Of a stretch of DNA of 64,000 nucleotides, positions 47,101 through 56,296 are shown piece after piece. This DNA comes from Nothopassalora personata (Eukaryota; Ascomycota; Dothideomycetes; Mycosphaerellales; Mycosphaerellaceae), in the NCBI GenBank assembly GCA_033816765.1, contig CM066287.1:1364001-1428000 (forward strand), written 5' to 3'. The position numbers and the translations under genes are program-made. The notes under the pieces were generated by a model. It worked only from the letters and a program-made list of their open reading frames with translations, was not told where the DNA came from and did not search any database. The stretch's first letter is position 1; each line of letters begins with the position of its first letter.

Positions 47101-47536
47101 GCTGCCACTGCGCAGGCTGAATGTCGACAACGCAATCGCATTCCCTAAATGTGAGTACTCCTCTTCTCCAGTCGATTACTGGATTGTGCTTTCTCAACCA
47201 AGGCATACCTAATACTATGTCATGACTGGCCATATCAGTGACATCCAAGGTAATATTCTCGTGGTGCTGTTGGATAGCCAGTGGCAATGGTATCGTCTCC
47301 CATTCCACGCTAGGTAACGATGATCCGTTTACCGCGATCAACTCGTAACCCCATTTCTTCTTTAGGGTAGCTAACCCGTTTCTTCTTGTGAAAGACTCGG
47401 AGATAAAATTCCCCGCTGCTCCTGAGTCGATCATGACACTGGTCTTGTGTCCGTTGACGATTGCTTGTGTCTGGAAAACTGTGTTTGATGTCGATGCGTG
47501 AGCCTGAGTATTGCATAACTCCCTCCGGTCGCTCAT
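44057..47536 (-). CDS. Pol polyprotein of element D
   Basis: 1,159 residues from the ATG at 47,536, which overlaps the gag stop as ATGA. Same domain order as in element C: protease with MIDSGAAGNF, RT with AYMDDILVYTK, RNase H with DASDMAIGACL, integrase with CVHCQRNKAARHAKYGHL and DGQTERMNQTLEQYL, and a chromodomain with YLVKWKGYDESENTWEP. The C-terminal tail differs from C. Intact. Confidence 0.95.
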   Translation of the reverse strand: MSDRRELCNTQAHASTSNTVFQTQAIVNGHKTSVMIDSGAAGNFISESFTRRNGLATLKKKWGYELIAVNGSSLPSVEWETIPLPLAIQQHHENITLDVTDMASHDIVLGMPWLRKHNPVIDWRRGVLTFRECDCVVDIQPAQWQRSLADEARKQLNEIQLAPTRRTEEPPSTGTDTGVGPPGHEVTGSDGSNALSKNTNISELSIPKEYRKWSRLFEEERGKTALPKHRPWDHKINIQPGKEPPWGPLYQMSEKELQTLREWLKEKLAKGWIRRSTSSAGTPCMFVPKANGKLRLVQDYRKLNEITIKNRYPLPNIEKAQDRLTGSDWYTKIDLRDAFYAIRMAEGEEWKTALRTRYGLYEFLVMPMGLTNAPASCQDLVNETLRDLLDVCVIAYMDDILVYTKGSLQEHIKQVQDVFERLTQSGFKTAPEKCEFHKKEVKFLGFIISTTGITIDPAKTQSIREWPEPKTVKDVQSFLGLANYNRKFIKDYAKIAAPMTMLTRKDVTWKWGKEQIEAFKKLKEQCASAPTLRLFDGSKEVHIETDASDMAIGACLTQTHDGQRHPVAYYSRKMTTAEQNYDIHDKELLAIVAAMQHWRVYVEGPPKLTILSDHKNLTYFTTTKELTRRQARWSELLGQYKFEIKYTPGRENGRADALSRRSDYMEGKEPVQHKILRTNPDGSLSANTREFNNIVRILGDRDEQFPISQGKYQVPKDREKECIRQHHDGPTYGHPGTSKTMDLIQRSFSFPQMRLKVSRYIKQCVHCQRNKAARHAKYGHLQFRTPPTKPWDEVTMDFITKLPPLRDQVTKQPYDMILVMVDRLTKYAHFIPASETYNAEQLGYLVLDRLIRYHGFPQAFITDRDKLFTSNYWKTLMGTIGIKHKLSTAYHPETDGQTERMNQTLEQYLRHYINYAQDNWVSLLPMAQIALNNHKSETTSTTPFYANFGKDPNLFGTPGSHPQAERAIVTTDTLKEVHKETRRAIEDAQRKLSQQRQDTKKMAPLLKEGDKVYLLTKNLRTRRQTKKLDHVKVGPFFIDKVIGPVNYRLRLPLDARIHPVFHISKLEPADAETPCQESFHFEPEAENEFEVERILDKKGQRYLVKWKGYDESENTWEPEKNPQNCQQKIREYHKKNKDLQVNQQGVVRVPPRTRHRDPQ

Positions 47537-49557
47537 TCCTGGGGAGCTGATCCTTTTCCCGAATGGTATGTGGTTCGCTGTGCTTCGTGCCTAGAGGCTT
47601 CGGCTAGAACCTGTAGCCCGTTGCCCTGTGTCCACACTTGTAGTCTGTTACGTTCCTGGATCTTCTGCGTTTCTGAGTAGAGTGCGCGTGCGTGTTGCAC
47701 TATGTTGCGTAATTCATTCGATACGAATGTTCCTGACGGTGTGAGATATCCGGTTCCTGTTATTCGGCTTCCTATCGGTGGTCGTTCTGTAACGGTGGTT
47801 GCTAGATTCTCGGTTGTTTCCATGAGTGGGTATCCCCAGGCCATGCCTCGTAGGGTGTCGAGTGTCTTGTCAAACTCAATGGAATGTAGCTTCCTTCGTC
47901 CACCTATCTTAGGTAGGAATTCCTCGTGCCTTCTTTGTAGGTAGATGATCATGTCGTACAGTTTCTTGGGTGCATCTACCGTGAAGGTAAGTTGTTCATT
48001 GTCGTCGTCAGTGTCGCTCTCTTCTCCTTCGGAGGAATCGTCTTCGCTTGATTCTTCCGGATCCTGTTCTTCCTCGATGGTATCTAGCCCGGTGGTTTCT
48101 TGACTTTCTTCCTGTGGTTCTGGTGACCATGATCCGTTCCATCCTGGGTCCTGATTTTCTTTATCGCTTCCATCTTCGTTGAAGTAGGATTCATCGATGT
48201 CCACTTCTCTCAGCGTGGCGTCTTGCCTATGCGTCGCTCCTAGGGTTCCTCGTGGTTGCTGAGGCCAATACCCTGCGCCTGACTTCGCGGCGTAGTGGAT
48301 TTGACACGAGTCTTGGTAACAGAATCGCCAATGAAGGCTTCCATGACCATTTCGAGACTCGGATTCGGTCTCGTAGTCGACTCTTCGTGTCATCATGTTG
48401 AACTGTCGTGGTTGGTTCTTCGCATCAAATGGAATGACCACCATTTGCTGCCCATGGTATCCTCCTCGTCCTTCTGAGGGGTCCAGGAGAGGCGTCGTGC
48501 TTCTGTTGCTAGCTCTCTCCTCCACTCTCCGAGTATAGTCGGTATCTCCCCGAGATCCAACGCTGCTCTCAGATTTACTAGTTCGGGGTTGCATCATATT
48601 GAACTGCTCGCGGCGCACCATATTTTTACCGCGGCAATCCCGCGCCATGTGGCCTTCCTTGCCACAGGCATAGCATGTGAGTTTTCCTTTTTCTTTGAAG
48701 GGCTTTCCGTGGCCCCTACTCTTATCGATCTTCCGTCCTCGTTGGGTAACGTCCAGTTCCATTGGCTGTGGTCCATAGTAGGGTTGGCTTTGTCGTGAGA
48801 ATTCTCCCTTCGCAACGTATCCTCCTAAGGGTCTGCGGTCCGGAGCATATCCTGCTATTCCTCCTACTTTGGAGTCGTATTTCTTCTCCTGGTGTCGTTC
48901 CCAGAGCTGGTCATCGATGTTGATCGACGCCTTCATTAGCTCTTCGAGGTTGGTGATCCGTCCCCCGTGTCTCATTAACTCGTCCTTGACGGAGTCTTTG
49001 AGTCCACGTCGGAACATAGTCATCAACGCCGTCTGGTCCCATCTGGTGATTTGTCCGTACTCTTCGAATTTGGCGGCATACTCTGAAGCAGACGTCTTCT
49101 GTTTCAGGTGTTGAATGATTCGTATGGCCTGTTGGACTTCGTTCGAGGTTCCAAAGATTGATTTCATCTTTTCTTTGAAAAGGGTGTAGCTCCTGAACAT
49201 TCCAGTGGGGTCTAATCGTCCCATACCTTCAAGGTATTCCTTAAGGTAAGGTTTGATCCAGTTCTGCGCACTTCCGCGAAGGTACGTGATGGCGAAGATA
49301 GTCCTCTTATTAGCATCGACTGGGTTGAACATGAGATACATATCCATCTAATTGATCCAGTCGTCGAACTTGGCTCTGTCTCCATGGAAGAGGTCTGGCT
49401 TGGCGGCCTTAACGTCGTTCTTCCTTGGAGTAGACTCGTCATCGTCATCAGACTCATCGTCCTTCGTGGTGGTAGTCTGTTGTGGTGGCGCACGGCGGAT
49501 GCTTCCTGCTTCGCTGGGGGCGGGTGTTCCCCTACCAGCTGCTTGAGTAGCGCTCAT
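47533..49557 (-). pseudogene. Gag of element D, broken by one TAG codon
   Basis: From the ATG at 49,557 (MSATQAAGRGTPAPSEAG, matching the gag of C) the frame runs 674 codons to the TGA at 47,533. Codon 70 is TAG at 49,348-49,350, where element C has CAG (Gln) before MDMY. The downstream part includes the CCHC knuckle CYACGKEGHMARDC and the acidic tail. It lacks the roughly 90-residue block that C has between FNMMTRG and FGMMTRR. Translation could in principle restart at the Met right after the stop, giving 604 residues that miss part of the capsid. Confidence 0.88.
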
Positions 49558-49564
49558 CCTGAGG

Positions 49565-49572
49565 GCGTTCAA
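49565..49572 (-). other. Self-priming primer-binding site of element D
   Basis: TTGAACGC on the minus strand, two bases from the 5' LTR. The LTR carries the complement GCGTTCAA (49,722-49,729 on the other strand). Confidence 0.65.
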
Positions 49573-49574
49573 AG

Positions 49575-49959
49575 TGTTATTGTCTCGTTCCAGGGCTAGT
49601 CTCAAAAGAGATAAGTCAAGTCACGTGGCGGTATTATTCTTTGGAGAGGCTGAAGCAAGCTGAGCGAAGATAAATGATAGGAATAAGAGTTGTATTCCAA
49701 TCAGTGAGATAGTAACATGAGTTGAACGCATCAGAACCATAAGGGTTTCTAGCGTTCCTAAATACAAAGGAGATTCGCGGCGTAGAGCCTATGGCTCAGT
49801 ATGATCACCTTGATCAGTCCCACTGAGCATACTGATCACACTGATCAGTCCGTGAAGTGATCAGTGTCACGTGCGTCTGGATGATCAGTATCACGTGTTT
49901 CCAAGTGATCAGTGTTTCGTGTGTCTGGTCGGGGCTGCCGTTTGGACCGAACCGTAACA
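49575..49959 (-). repeat. 5' LTR of element D
   Basis: 385 bp, same sequence as the 3' LTR as far as I can read, including the TGATCA cluster. Confidence 0.93.
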
Positions 49960-49964
49960 GTAGT

Positions 49965-50520
49965 CTTATTCTAGGTATTCTTAGTCGTATTTTAGGGTTG
50001 TTTATAAGCTACCCTATTTAGAGTATACTTTAGATTAACCTAGTCTAGGTTATAGATAATATATCTAACTAGATCCTTCTCTAGTAGTGCGCTAATTAGT
50101 ATAGATTTCTATACCTAAAACTGTACGCCTTTTCTAAGTACCTAGTTATCCTTAGTAGACCTTACTAGGTTACTAGAGGTATTGTTTCTAAACTCTATAT
50201 CTAGTCTAGCTCTTTTAGATGCTATACTACGGTAATAATGCTTAGTGCCGATGTCCTATAGTAGTTCTTAAATTGATTAGATAGTTATCTATAAAACAAA
50301 TATAGGGTTAGGTCTACTAGTAATGTAAGCTAATCCTTAATAGAGCTTCGATAACAATTTAGGTTTTAAATTAAATAGGCAGAGGAGTACTCGGGCTTAT
50401 AACCTATTATAAATAGGTATTTAACAAGTATAAGCTTCTAGATTAAAACGATAGGGTAGATTAGTAACCCTTATAAATTGCTACGGGGTGTAAGACTATC
50501 TAGCTACAGAAACAGTGTAA
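49965..50520 (-). pseudogene. Ty1/copia remnant: 5' part (gag start and leader)
   Basis: AT-rich and TpA-rich sequence like the other copia pieces. No convincing protein motif seen, and the 5' LTR was not recognised. The change to CA/TG-normal sequence near 50,520 marks the edge of the transposon cluster. Confidence 0.5.
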
Positions 50521-50793
50521 TATAGTATATATGTGCCAAGTCCTGACTAACACAGCCATTGGTCACCTGATTCACAACAGGATCGACGCACCATCTTCGC
50601 GACGGCCCTAGTCCCAAAGAAGACCCCTATAGAAGAGCATATACCTTCTTTATCTCGGCCGAGCTGACCTTGCACTTTCTTACACCGACCGACGAGCAAC
50701 CTTGTCGAGAAAAGACACATTGCAGCAGAATGTCTTGAGAAAATTTTTCAAGGCGGCGACTTTGCATCGCTGAAAAACAACCGGGTCGTTAGG

Positions 50794-52603
50794 ATGTATC
50801 GCTTCGCAGACCTAACACAGGAGCAGAGGCTGGAGCGGCGAGAACTGCTGGACTGGTACGGCTTTCTGGCTCAGGTATCTGTCTTAGTGCCTCTTTTGGT
50901 GTTGCAGGTCTGCAGATTCACTGTATGGATCCAGGCGAGACTGTTTCGAAAGGATGACTTGCAGACGCCAAGCTCGCCGTACGCTAAGGCCTCGAGGCTG
51001 GGCCACGGTTTGAATGTGCCTGGCATTGCGGCGAGGTGGAGAAAGATCCTATGGTGGTGTGGCGACTCTGTTGAGTGTGCCGGGCTACATCTTGGAACGA
51101 GAGGAGAGATTCTAGGAGCTGGCGTTTGGACACTTTGGCTGGTTGCCTTGTCGTTTTTGCAGACTGGCGATGGTGAGAGATGATGATAATACACACGCTA
51201 TGAGAGAACGCAGCTAAGCAGATCACGTAGACTACCTCCATCTCACGAAACGTCTGGGTGCGATCGGAGCCTCTCAGCTACCATTCCACTACCTCTTGTC
51301 CTTCAAGTCGCCTTACTCGCCACTACAGCTGTTGACGGGACGTTCTCATGAGAGTCTAATAGCACTGCATCAGCTCCTCGGAGGCATCATAACAGGGCTC
51401 TTCTACGCACATGTGGTCCTCTACCTGAACTTCTACATCCAGTCCAATCTCCTGCTGGCGAAAATCACTCAGTTCTACATCATCTGCGGCATCTTTGGTA
51501 TCCTAGCGTTTACTGCCATTGGCACGACAGCTCTGAAGCCACTTCGCGACTGGAGCTATCGGGTTTTCTATATTGTTCATGTTGTCCTTGCAACACTGGT
51601 ACTGCCTGCGCTGTATTTCCACGTACACCATATCCGGGTCTATGTTTATGAGACGCTCCTGGTCTATGCTCTGCACATGATCTTTCGCGCAGTGTCGACG
51701 AAGACACACGCTGGCTCCATCAAGACAGTCCAGGACGCCAACTTAGTCGAGATCGAAATTCCCGTCAGCGGGAAAGCGGCATACAGATTCCAAACAGGCC
51801 AACACGCATACATGTCAGTAGCCGGCAACGCCTTCCTACGGACCTTCGAAAGCAATCCCTTCACAGTGGCATCCATTCCCCCGATTGACGGTAACGTCAA
51901 ATTTGTAGCTCGGATCCTCGATGGCAACACAGCAAAACTCGCTTCCTTGGCAAAGACCTCCCAGCAGATCGCCATCGAAGGTCCCTACGGCCTCGCATCT
52001 CACCCAGAGAACCTCCTACAACACGACAGGATCCTCCTCATAGCCGGTGGCGTCGGCGCGACCTTCATCGTTCCGCTCTACCGCCAGCTATTATCAGATC
52101 TGAGCCCCAGCAAAGGAAGCCACAGACGACAGCGCGTAACCTTCATCTGGACTGCTCGCTTCATGCCAGAGGTCTCCTGGGCTCTGCCGCAAGATGCGAA
52201 AGAACGAGAGGGATTCGTGGAACGACTTCAGGTACATCTCACGAAAGACATCAGCGCCACGGCAGGCACTGCGAGCTCTGGTGGATCCTTTGTTATAGGC
52301 GAGGAGGAGGATGAACGGGGCCCGGCAGGCGAGGGTGAAGATGGGATTGAACTGGAGGAGCAGAAGAATTTACTGGCGAAGGATGGAGGTGGGGAGAACG
52401 AGGAGAGTGGACTTGATGTGCAGGCGGGTAGGCCGGATTTGAAGAGGGTTGTGGAGCAGGCTTTTACGCATAGTAGTGGTGAGAGGGTTGCTGTCGTGGT
52501 TTGTGGACCGAGGGGTATGGGGAAGATGGTGAGGAAAGAGGTTGGCAGGTTTGTCAGACAGGGAAGGGATATTTGGTTTTGGAACGAGAGTTTTTCGACT
52601 TAG
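50794..52603 (+). CDS. Ferric reductase-like transmembrane protein (FRE family)
   Basis: Two exons, 50,794-51,172 and 51,222-52,603, separated by a 49-bp intron (GTGAGA...CAG), giving 586 residues. Several membrane segments precede the haem region. His176/His190 and His246/His260 each have the H-X13-H spacing that binds the two haems in FRE metalloreductases. An FAD-binding motif (NPFTVASIP) and an NADPH-binding region (GGVGATFIVPLYRQL; VVVCGPRGMGKM) follow, and the end is WFWNESFST. An acidic insert (GEEEDERGPAGEGEDG) lies in the NADPH domain. The family reduces extracellular Fe(III) or Cu(II) using cytosolic NADPH. It lies about 270 bases from the transposon cluster. The exact substrate cannot be told. 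Confidence 0.85.
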
Positions 52604-53042
52604 TCTTGGGTATTGGATGCTCCGCCACGCAAAGACATGAATAAATGGAAAGGAATACTCCGCCGTCTTTAATCTCACCTTGCCTTGCAGGTGAGTGTGC
52701 GGTGCTGCTGCGTAGTAGGCACCGTACGCGATAGTTACCTAGCTGGTGAAACTTGGATTCCTGCTTGTTAATCTGGTGGAGTACATGGTCTTGGCGGTAT
52801 GCGGATTATCGTTGAGCGAGATGATGTGCTCACGGCGTCTGCGACCGAGATTTCCCGCAGTCCGGACGGCAGTGTCGGAAGTACAATACGTCGTCAATAT
52901 TCATGATGTCTCATCGTAGCTGTTCGAGCCACCGAACAAGGACAAGCGGCATTTATGGTACAGTACAGTAGGATCGCCGAGGTGCTCGCACGCTGTGCCT
53001 CGCGATATAGTTCTGACGCTGTGGGATGAGTCATTGCAGCAA
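52604..53042. other. Intergenic region after the ferric reductase gene
   Basis: 3' flank of the reductase gene up to the MULE insertion. An AATAAA-like signal (ATGAATAAATGG) lies near 52,640. Nothing else recognised. Confidence 0.5.
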
Positions 53043-53052
53043 CGCTGCACCA

Positions 53053-53131
53053 CAAAAATTATCTTCAATGCCCGTCGATATGGTGTTTTTTATCTTTAGT
53101 ACCCACACTTATCTTCAGTACCCACGCACAC
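53053..53131 (+). repeat. Left terminal inverted repeat of the MULE
   Basis: Contains three TTATCTTYA-type units. The reverse complement of the right end matches it almost without gaps. Confidence 0.8.
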
Positions 53132-53310
53132 ACCGCATTATGGAGGATCTCACCGCCTATAACACGACTATATTGGCTTGCATTGGCGCGCTGCAATGGC
53201 GCATGTCGCTGCCGCCAGAGGCAGCGACATAATGCCCGCAATGCCTACGATTTCGAGCATTTCTCCTTCCTTATTTCGAGCTCTAGTACCCACGGCAACA
53301 CGCGTACGAT

Positions 53311-55290
53311 ATGGACGGCATTGAAGACGTCAACGGACCGCTCACTAAGGAAGAAACACACGATCGACTGGCTGCCGAGGGCATTGTTGTACTGAAAGAG
53401 CAAGCTATACTATCCTATAAGGACGAGGTCAAGACAGCAGTAGTTGCAACTGCTGCACAAGATGGCTAGCTTCACTATGTGTATAAGAGCGATACAACAC
53501 GCATTCAGATCAAGTGTCGTAGCTCCAAGGACTGCCTATACTACTGCATTGCCTTCGACAAACCAGAGCGAGGCGGCTGGCTTATTACGAAGCTCGTGGA
53601 CTAGTATACTTGCTAGGGTGAACGATCAGTCTTTAGAGCGCTACTAAACTACGTTAAAGCTATGTTGCGTAAGCTGCCGAAGCTTATAAGTATTAGAAAA
53701 GACACTAGGGTTAAGGACATTTAGAACGTGCTTTAGAAGCGATTCGGCGGCTGCTCTATGCCGTTGTTGCAATGCTATCGTGTTAAGCAGAAGATTTGCC
53801 ACGACACTCGTGTTAAGCGGCTCTTAAACTTCGAGAAGATCCCTTATTATCTAGAGCTACTAAACGAACAGAACCTAGGGTGTATCACAGAGCTTATGCT
53901 TAATGAGCACGGTAAGTTCAAGCGTGTCTTCATAATGCTACAGACATTAGGTAGAGCCGTTTACAATGGACCTCGTCTACTATCGTTCGATGGCTGCTTT
54001 CTAAAAGATAGCTTCAAGCAGCACCTCCTTATTGCGGTAAAACCTGATGCTAACAACCAGCTTCCATTGCTTGCTTGGGCTATCGTTAAGAGCGAGTCTA
54101 AGGACTCGTAGCGATGGTTTTGCAAGCTCTTCATCGACGGCAGAGGCAATCACGGCATGTACGAAGGCTACGGCGATATCTTCAACGACATTAAGGACAA
54201 GTTCTGTATCCTTACAGATCGCTGCAAGGGTCTAATAAACTGCGAGGACATGTTTGGCTACGCTCTATGGTATTACTGTGTCTAGCACCTTTACCGCAAT
54301 ATCTCTAAGTCGTACGGCAAGAAGGCAGTAGACTATATCTAGCGAATAGCACGAGCCGTGTCTACTATCGCGTACGATAAGGGCATTGAAGAGATGCGGC
54401 AGTACTCACCTAAGGCGGCTAAGTACGTTAAGGCTATTGAAAGATATCGCTTCGTTAAGCACGACATAATGCTGTGGTTAGTTCATCGCTATAATAAACT
54501 AACTAGCTAGCTTGTAGAGTCGCAGAACTATGTGGTTGTTAAGGATAGAGAGCTATCGGCATTGCACCTACTCGATGCGATATAGACACGTACAATGCAG
54601 CTGCGTGCGGACAGGTATCGCGAATGCCGTGAACGAGTGTTACGCGCATACAGTCTTACCCACCGTGTCGAGGGTGTACCGGCTTTCAATTCGAATCTAT
54701 TATGGTGGACGCCATACTGCGAAGAGGTAATTAAGAAGAATAGACTCTACGCACAGTAGTGCAACGTCTCGCTCAATGGCTATAAGGTGCTAGTCTAAGC
54801 ACGCGTTCAGTATAAGCTAAAGATCTGCATCGTTGCTATCGAGCCACCGTTACAGCGAAAGTGGCGAATTGGCTGTGGTTGTACCTGCCTCCGTCCTTAA
54901 GATTACTGCATACCGTGCGGACATGTAATTGCAGTGCTGTAGAAGCTAAAGATCCCTATCTACCGATACATCTCGAGCTGCTTTAGTAACGAGGCATAGG
55001 AGCTAGCGTACAGCACTAGCATAGACATGGACGAAGACGATATCGTTGATCAGAACCGCATTGCGAATAGTGAGTGTGCAATGAAGCCTGTCAACATAGA
55101 CATACTAGTGCCAAACCTAGAGGTGAATCTACCGTAGTTACAGATACTCTAGGGCCGTCGACAGACTAAGCGAAAGGACCACAATAACTATGTTAGCTCG
55201 TTCAAAAGGAAACCAACCGTGCCAAAGTGCAGCAATTGTGGTGAGCTAGGGCATAAGAAACCTACCTATACGAATCCCCCAACGTTGTAG
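53311..55290 (+). pseudogene. MULE transposase, RIP-mutated
   Basis: A single 660-codon frame from the ATG at 53,311 to the TAG at 55,288-55,290, interrupted by about fifteen TAG or TAA codons where Gln or Trp fits, and no frameshift. It reads an N-terminal FLYWCH/FAR1-like Cys segment (KCRSSKDCLYYC) and the MULE catalytic core (LLSFDGCFLKDSFKQHLL; WAIVKSESKDS; FCILTDRCKG). A SWIM zinc finger (GCGCTCLRP...YCIPCGHVIAVL) and a CCHC knuckle near the end (CSNCGELGHKKPT) follow. The family cuts and inserts the element at its terminal repeats. The damage is light compared with the gypsy and copia remnants, so fewer rounds of RIP or a younger insertion. Confidence 0.85.
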
Positions 55291-56205
55291 ACTAACAGGT
55301 ATTTCTAGCGCTCTTATTGGCCGACAGATTTGAGGCCAGTTTTAAGCGATTCAAAAGTGTGTCAGGGGTTTTGTAAGGGGTATTGAGTGTCAGTTTGCGC
55401 AGGGGATGCGGAGTTCTCGGGTGTAGACAAGCGGAGGTTTGGATTTTTCCTTAGGGCATTAACATCGACCCCAACCACTACCTATATCGCTTAACAATGT
55501 ATGACAGAGTTGTAGAGCGTATCAAAGTGTCTCAGCTCGCATTAAGAATGGTGTCAAAAGCTCTAAAATTGGGTGTGATACAGTGCCGTGAAGTTTCGAG
55601 TATCTTATGAAGTTGATAGCTATAGAGATGGCTAGCCAGTGAGCTCAAACGGCCATGGAGCTCAGCTTGAGCTCAAACTCGAAGGCTTGGCGCTCGTGAG
55701 GCCTCGATTCTGTTCAGAAGTGAGATTTGGGTGCTCAGTTGATGCTGAAACACGCCAGCAGGTGAGTCCTCCATAGGTAACAACACCTCTACACAATCCA
55801 ACGCGTAGAGCGCAGAATTCGAGCGGTATTTCTCAGAACGGAGGAGTTCATGCCCTCACGGCTTCGCAGTTGAGCTGTTAAGGCAGATAATCCCATGAAT
55901 CTACTCATATTAGAAACACAGCCTTGCACGTGATGACCCCGCGGGAACATCCGCGCTTCAGCTTCACCTTGGCCAACATAACAACCATGAACTTCACCAT
56001 TACGAAACAGCATCACCACCACCTTTTTTCTTCAATACAACATCAGAAACACTTTCGCACCACCTCCACGAGTACAGCGCACCAAGAAACACCACGATTG
56101 AGCGATATTTCGAATTTCTACAATTGCCGCGGCTCTGGCGTCAACATCACGGCCGAGGAGCGGGGAAGTTATCTTCAATACCTATGAAATCACGAGGCTG
56201 TCTAC
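55291..56205. other. Non-coding right part of the MULE
   Basis: No supported gene. Short open frames here have no recognisable motifs. Confidence 0.5.
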
Positions 56206-56286
56206 TATAATTCACGGGCACTGAAGATAAGCGTGGGTACTGAAGATAAAAAACACCATATCGACGGGCATTGAAGATAATAATTG
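56206..56286 (-). repeat. Right terminal inverted repeat of the MULE
   Basis: Reverse complement of 53,053-53,131. An extra related unit, TTATCTTCAATACC on the plus strand, lies just inside at about 56,169. Confidence 0.8.
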
Positions 56287-56296
56287 CGCTGCACCA

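Larger units (their letters stand above)
43082..49959 (-). mobile_element. Element D: complete Ty3/gypsy chromovirus-type element with one gag nonsense codon
   Basis: 385-bp LTRs (43,082-43,466 and 49,575-49,959) and GTAGT duplications at 43,077-43,081 and 49,960-49,964. The minus-strand order is as in element C: LTR, self-priming site, gag, pol, antisense ORF, polypurine tract (43,467-43,476), LTR. Pol and the antisense frame are intact. Gag has a TAG at 49,348-49,350. Proteins are closely related to those of C but the LTRs are quite different, so C and D are separate families. Confidence 0.95.
53053..56286 (+). mobile_element. MULE (Mutator-like) DNA transposon
   Basis: Inverted ends about 75-80 bp long (53,053-53,131 and about 56,206-56,286) share TTATCTTCAATGCCCGTCG and repeated TTATCTTCAGT-type units. 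A 10-bp direct repeat CGCTGCACCA flanks it (53,043-53,052 and 56,287-56,296), in the 8-11 bp range of MULEs. It contains one transposase pseudogene and about 900 bases of non-coding DNA on its right side. It lies between the ferric reductase gene and the Stb3-like gene. Confidence 0.82.
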
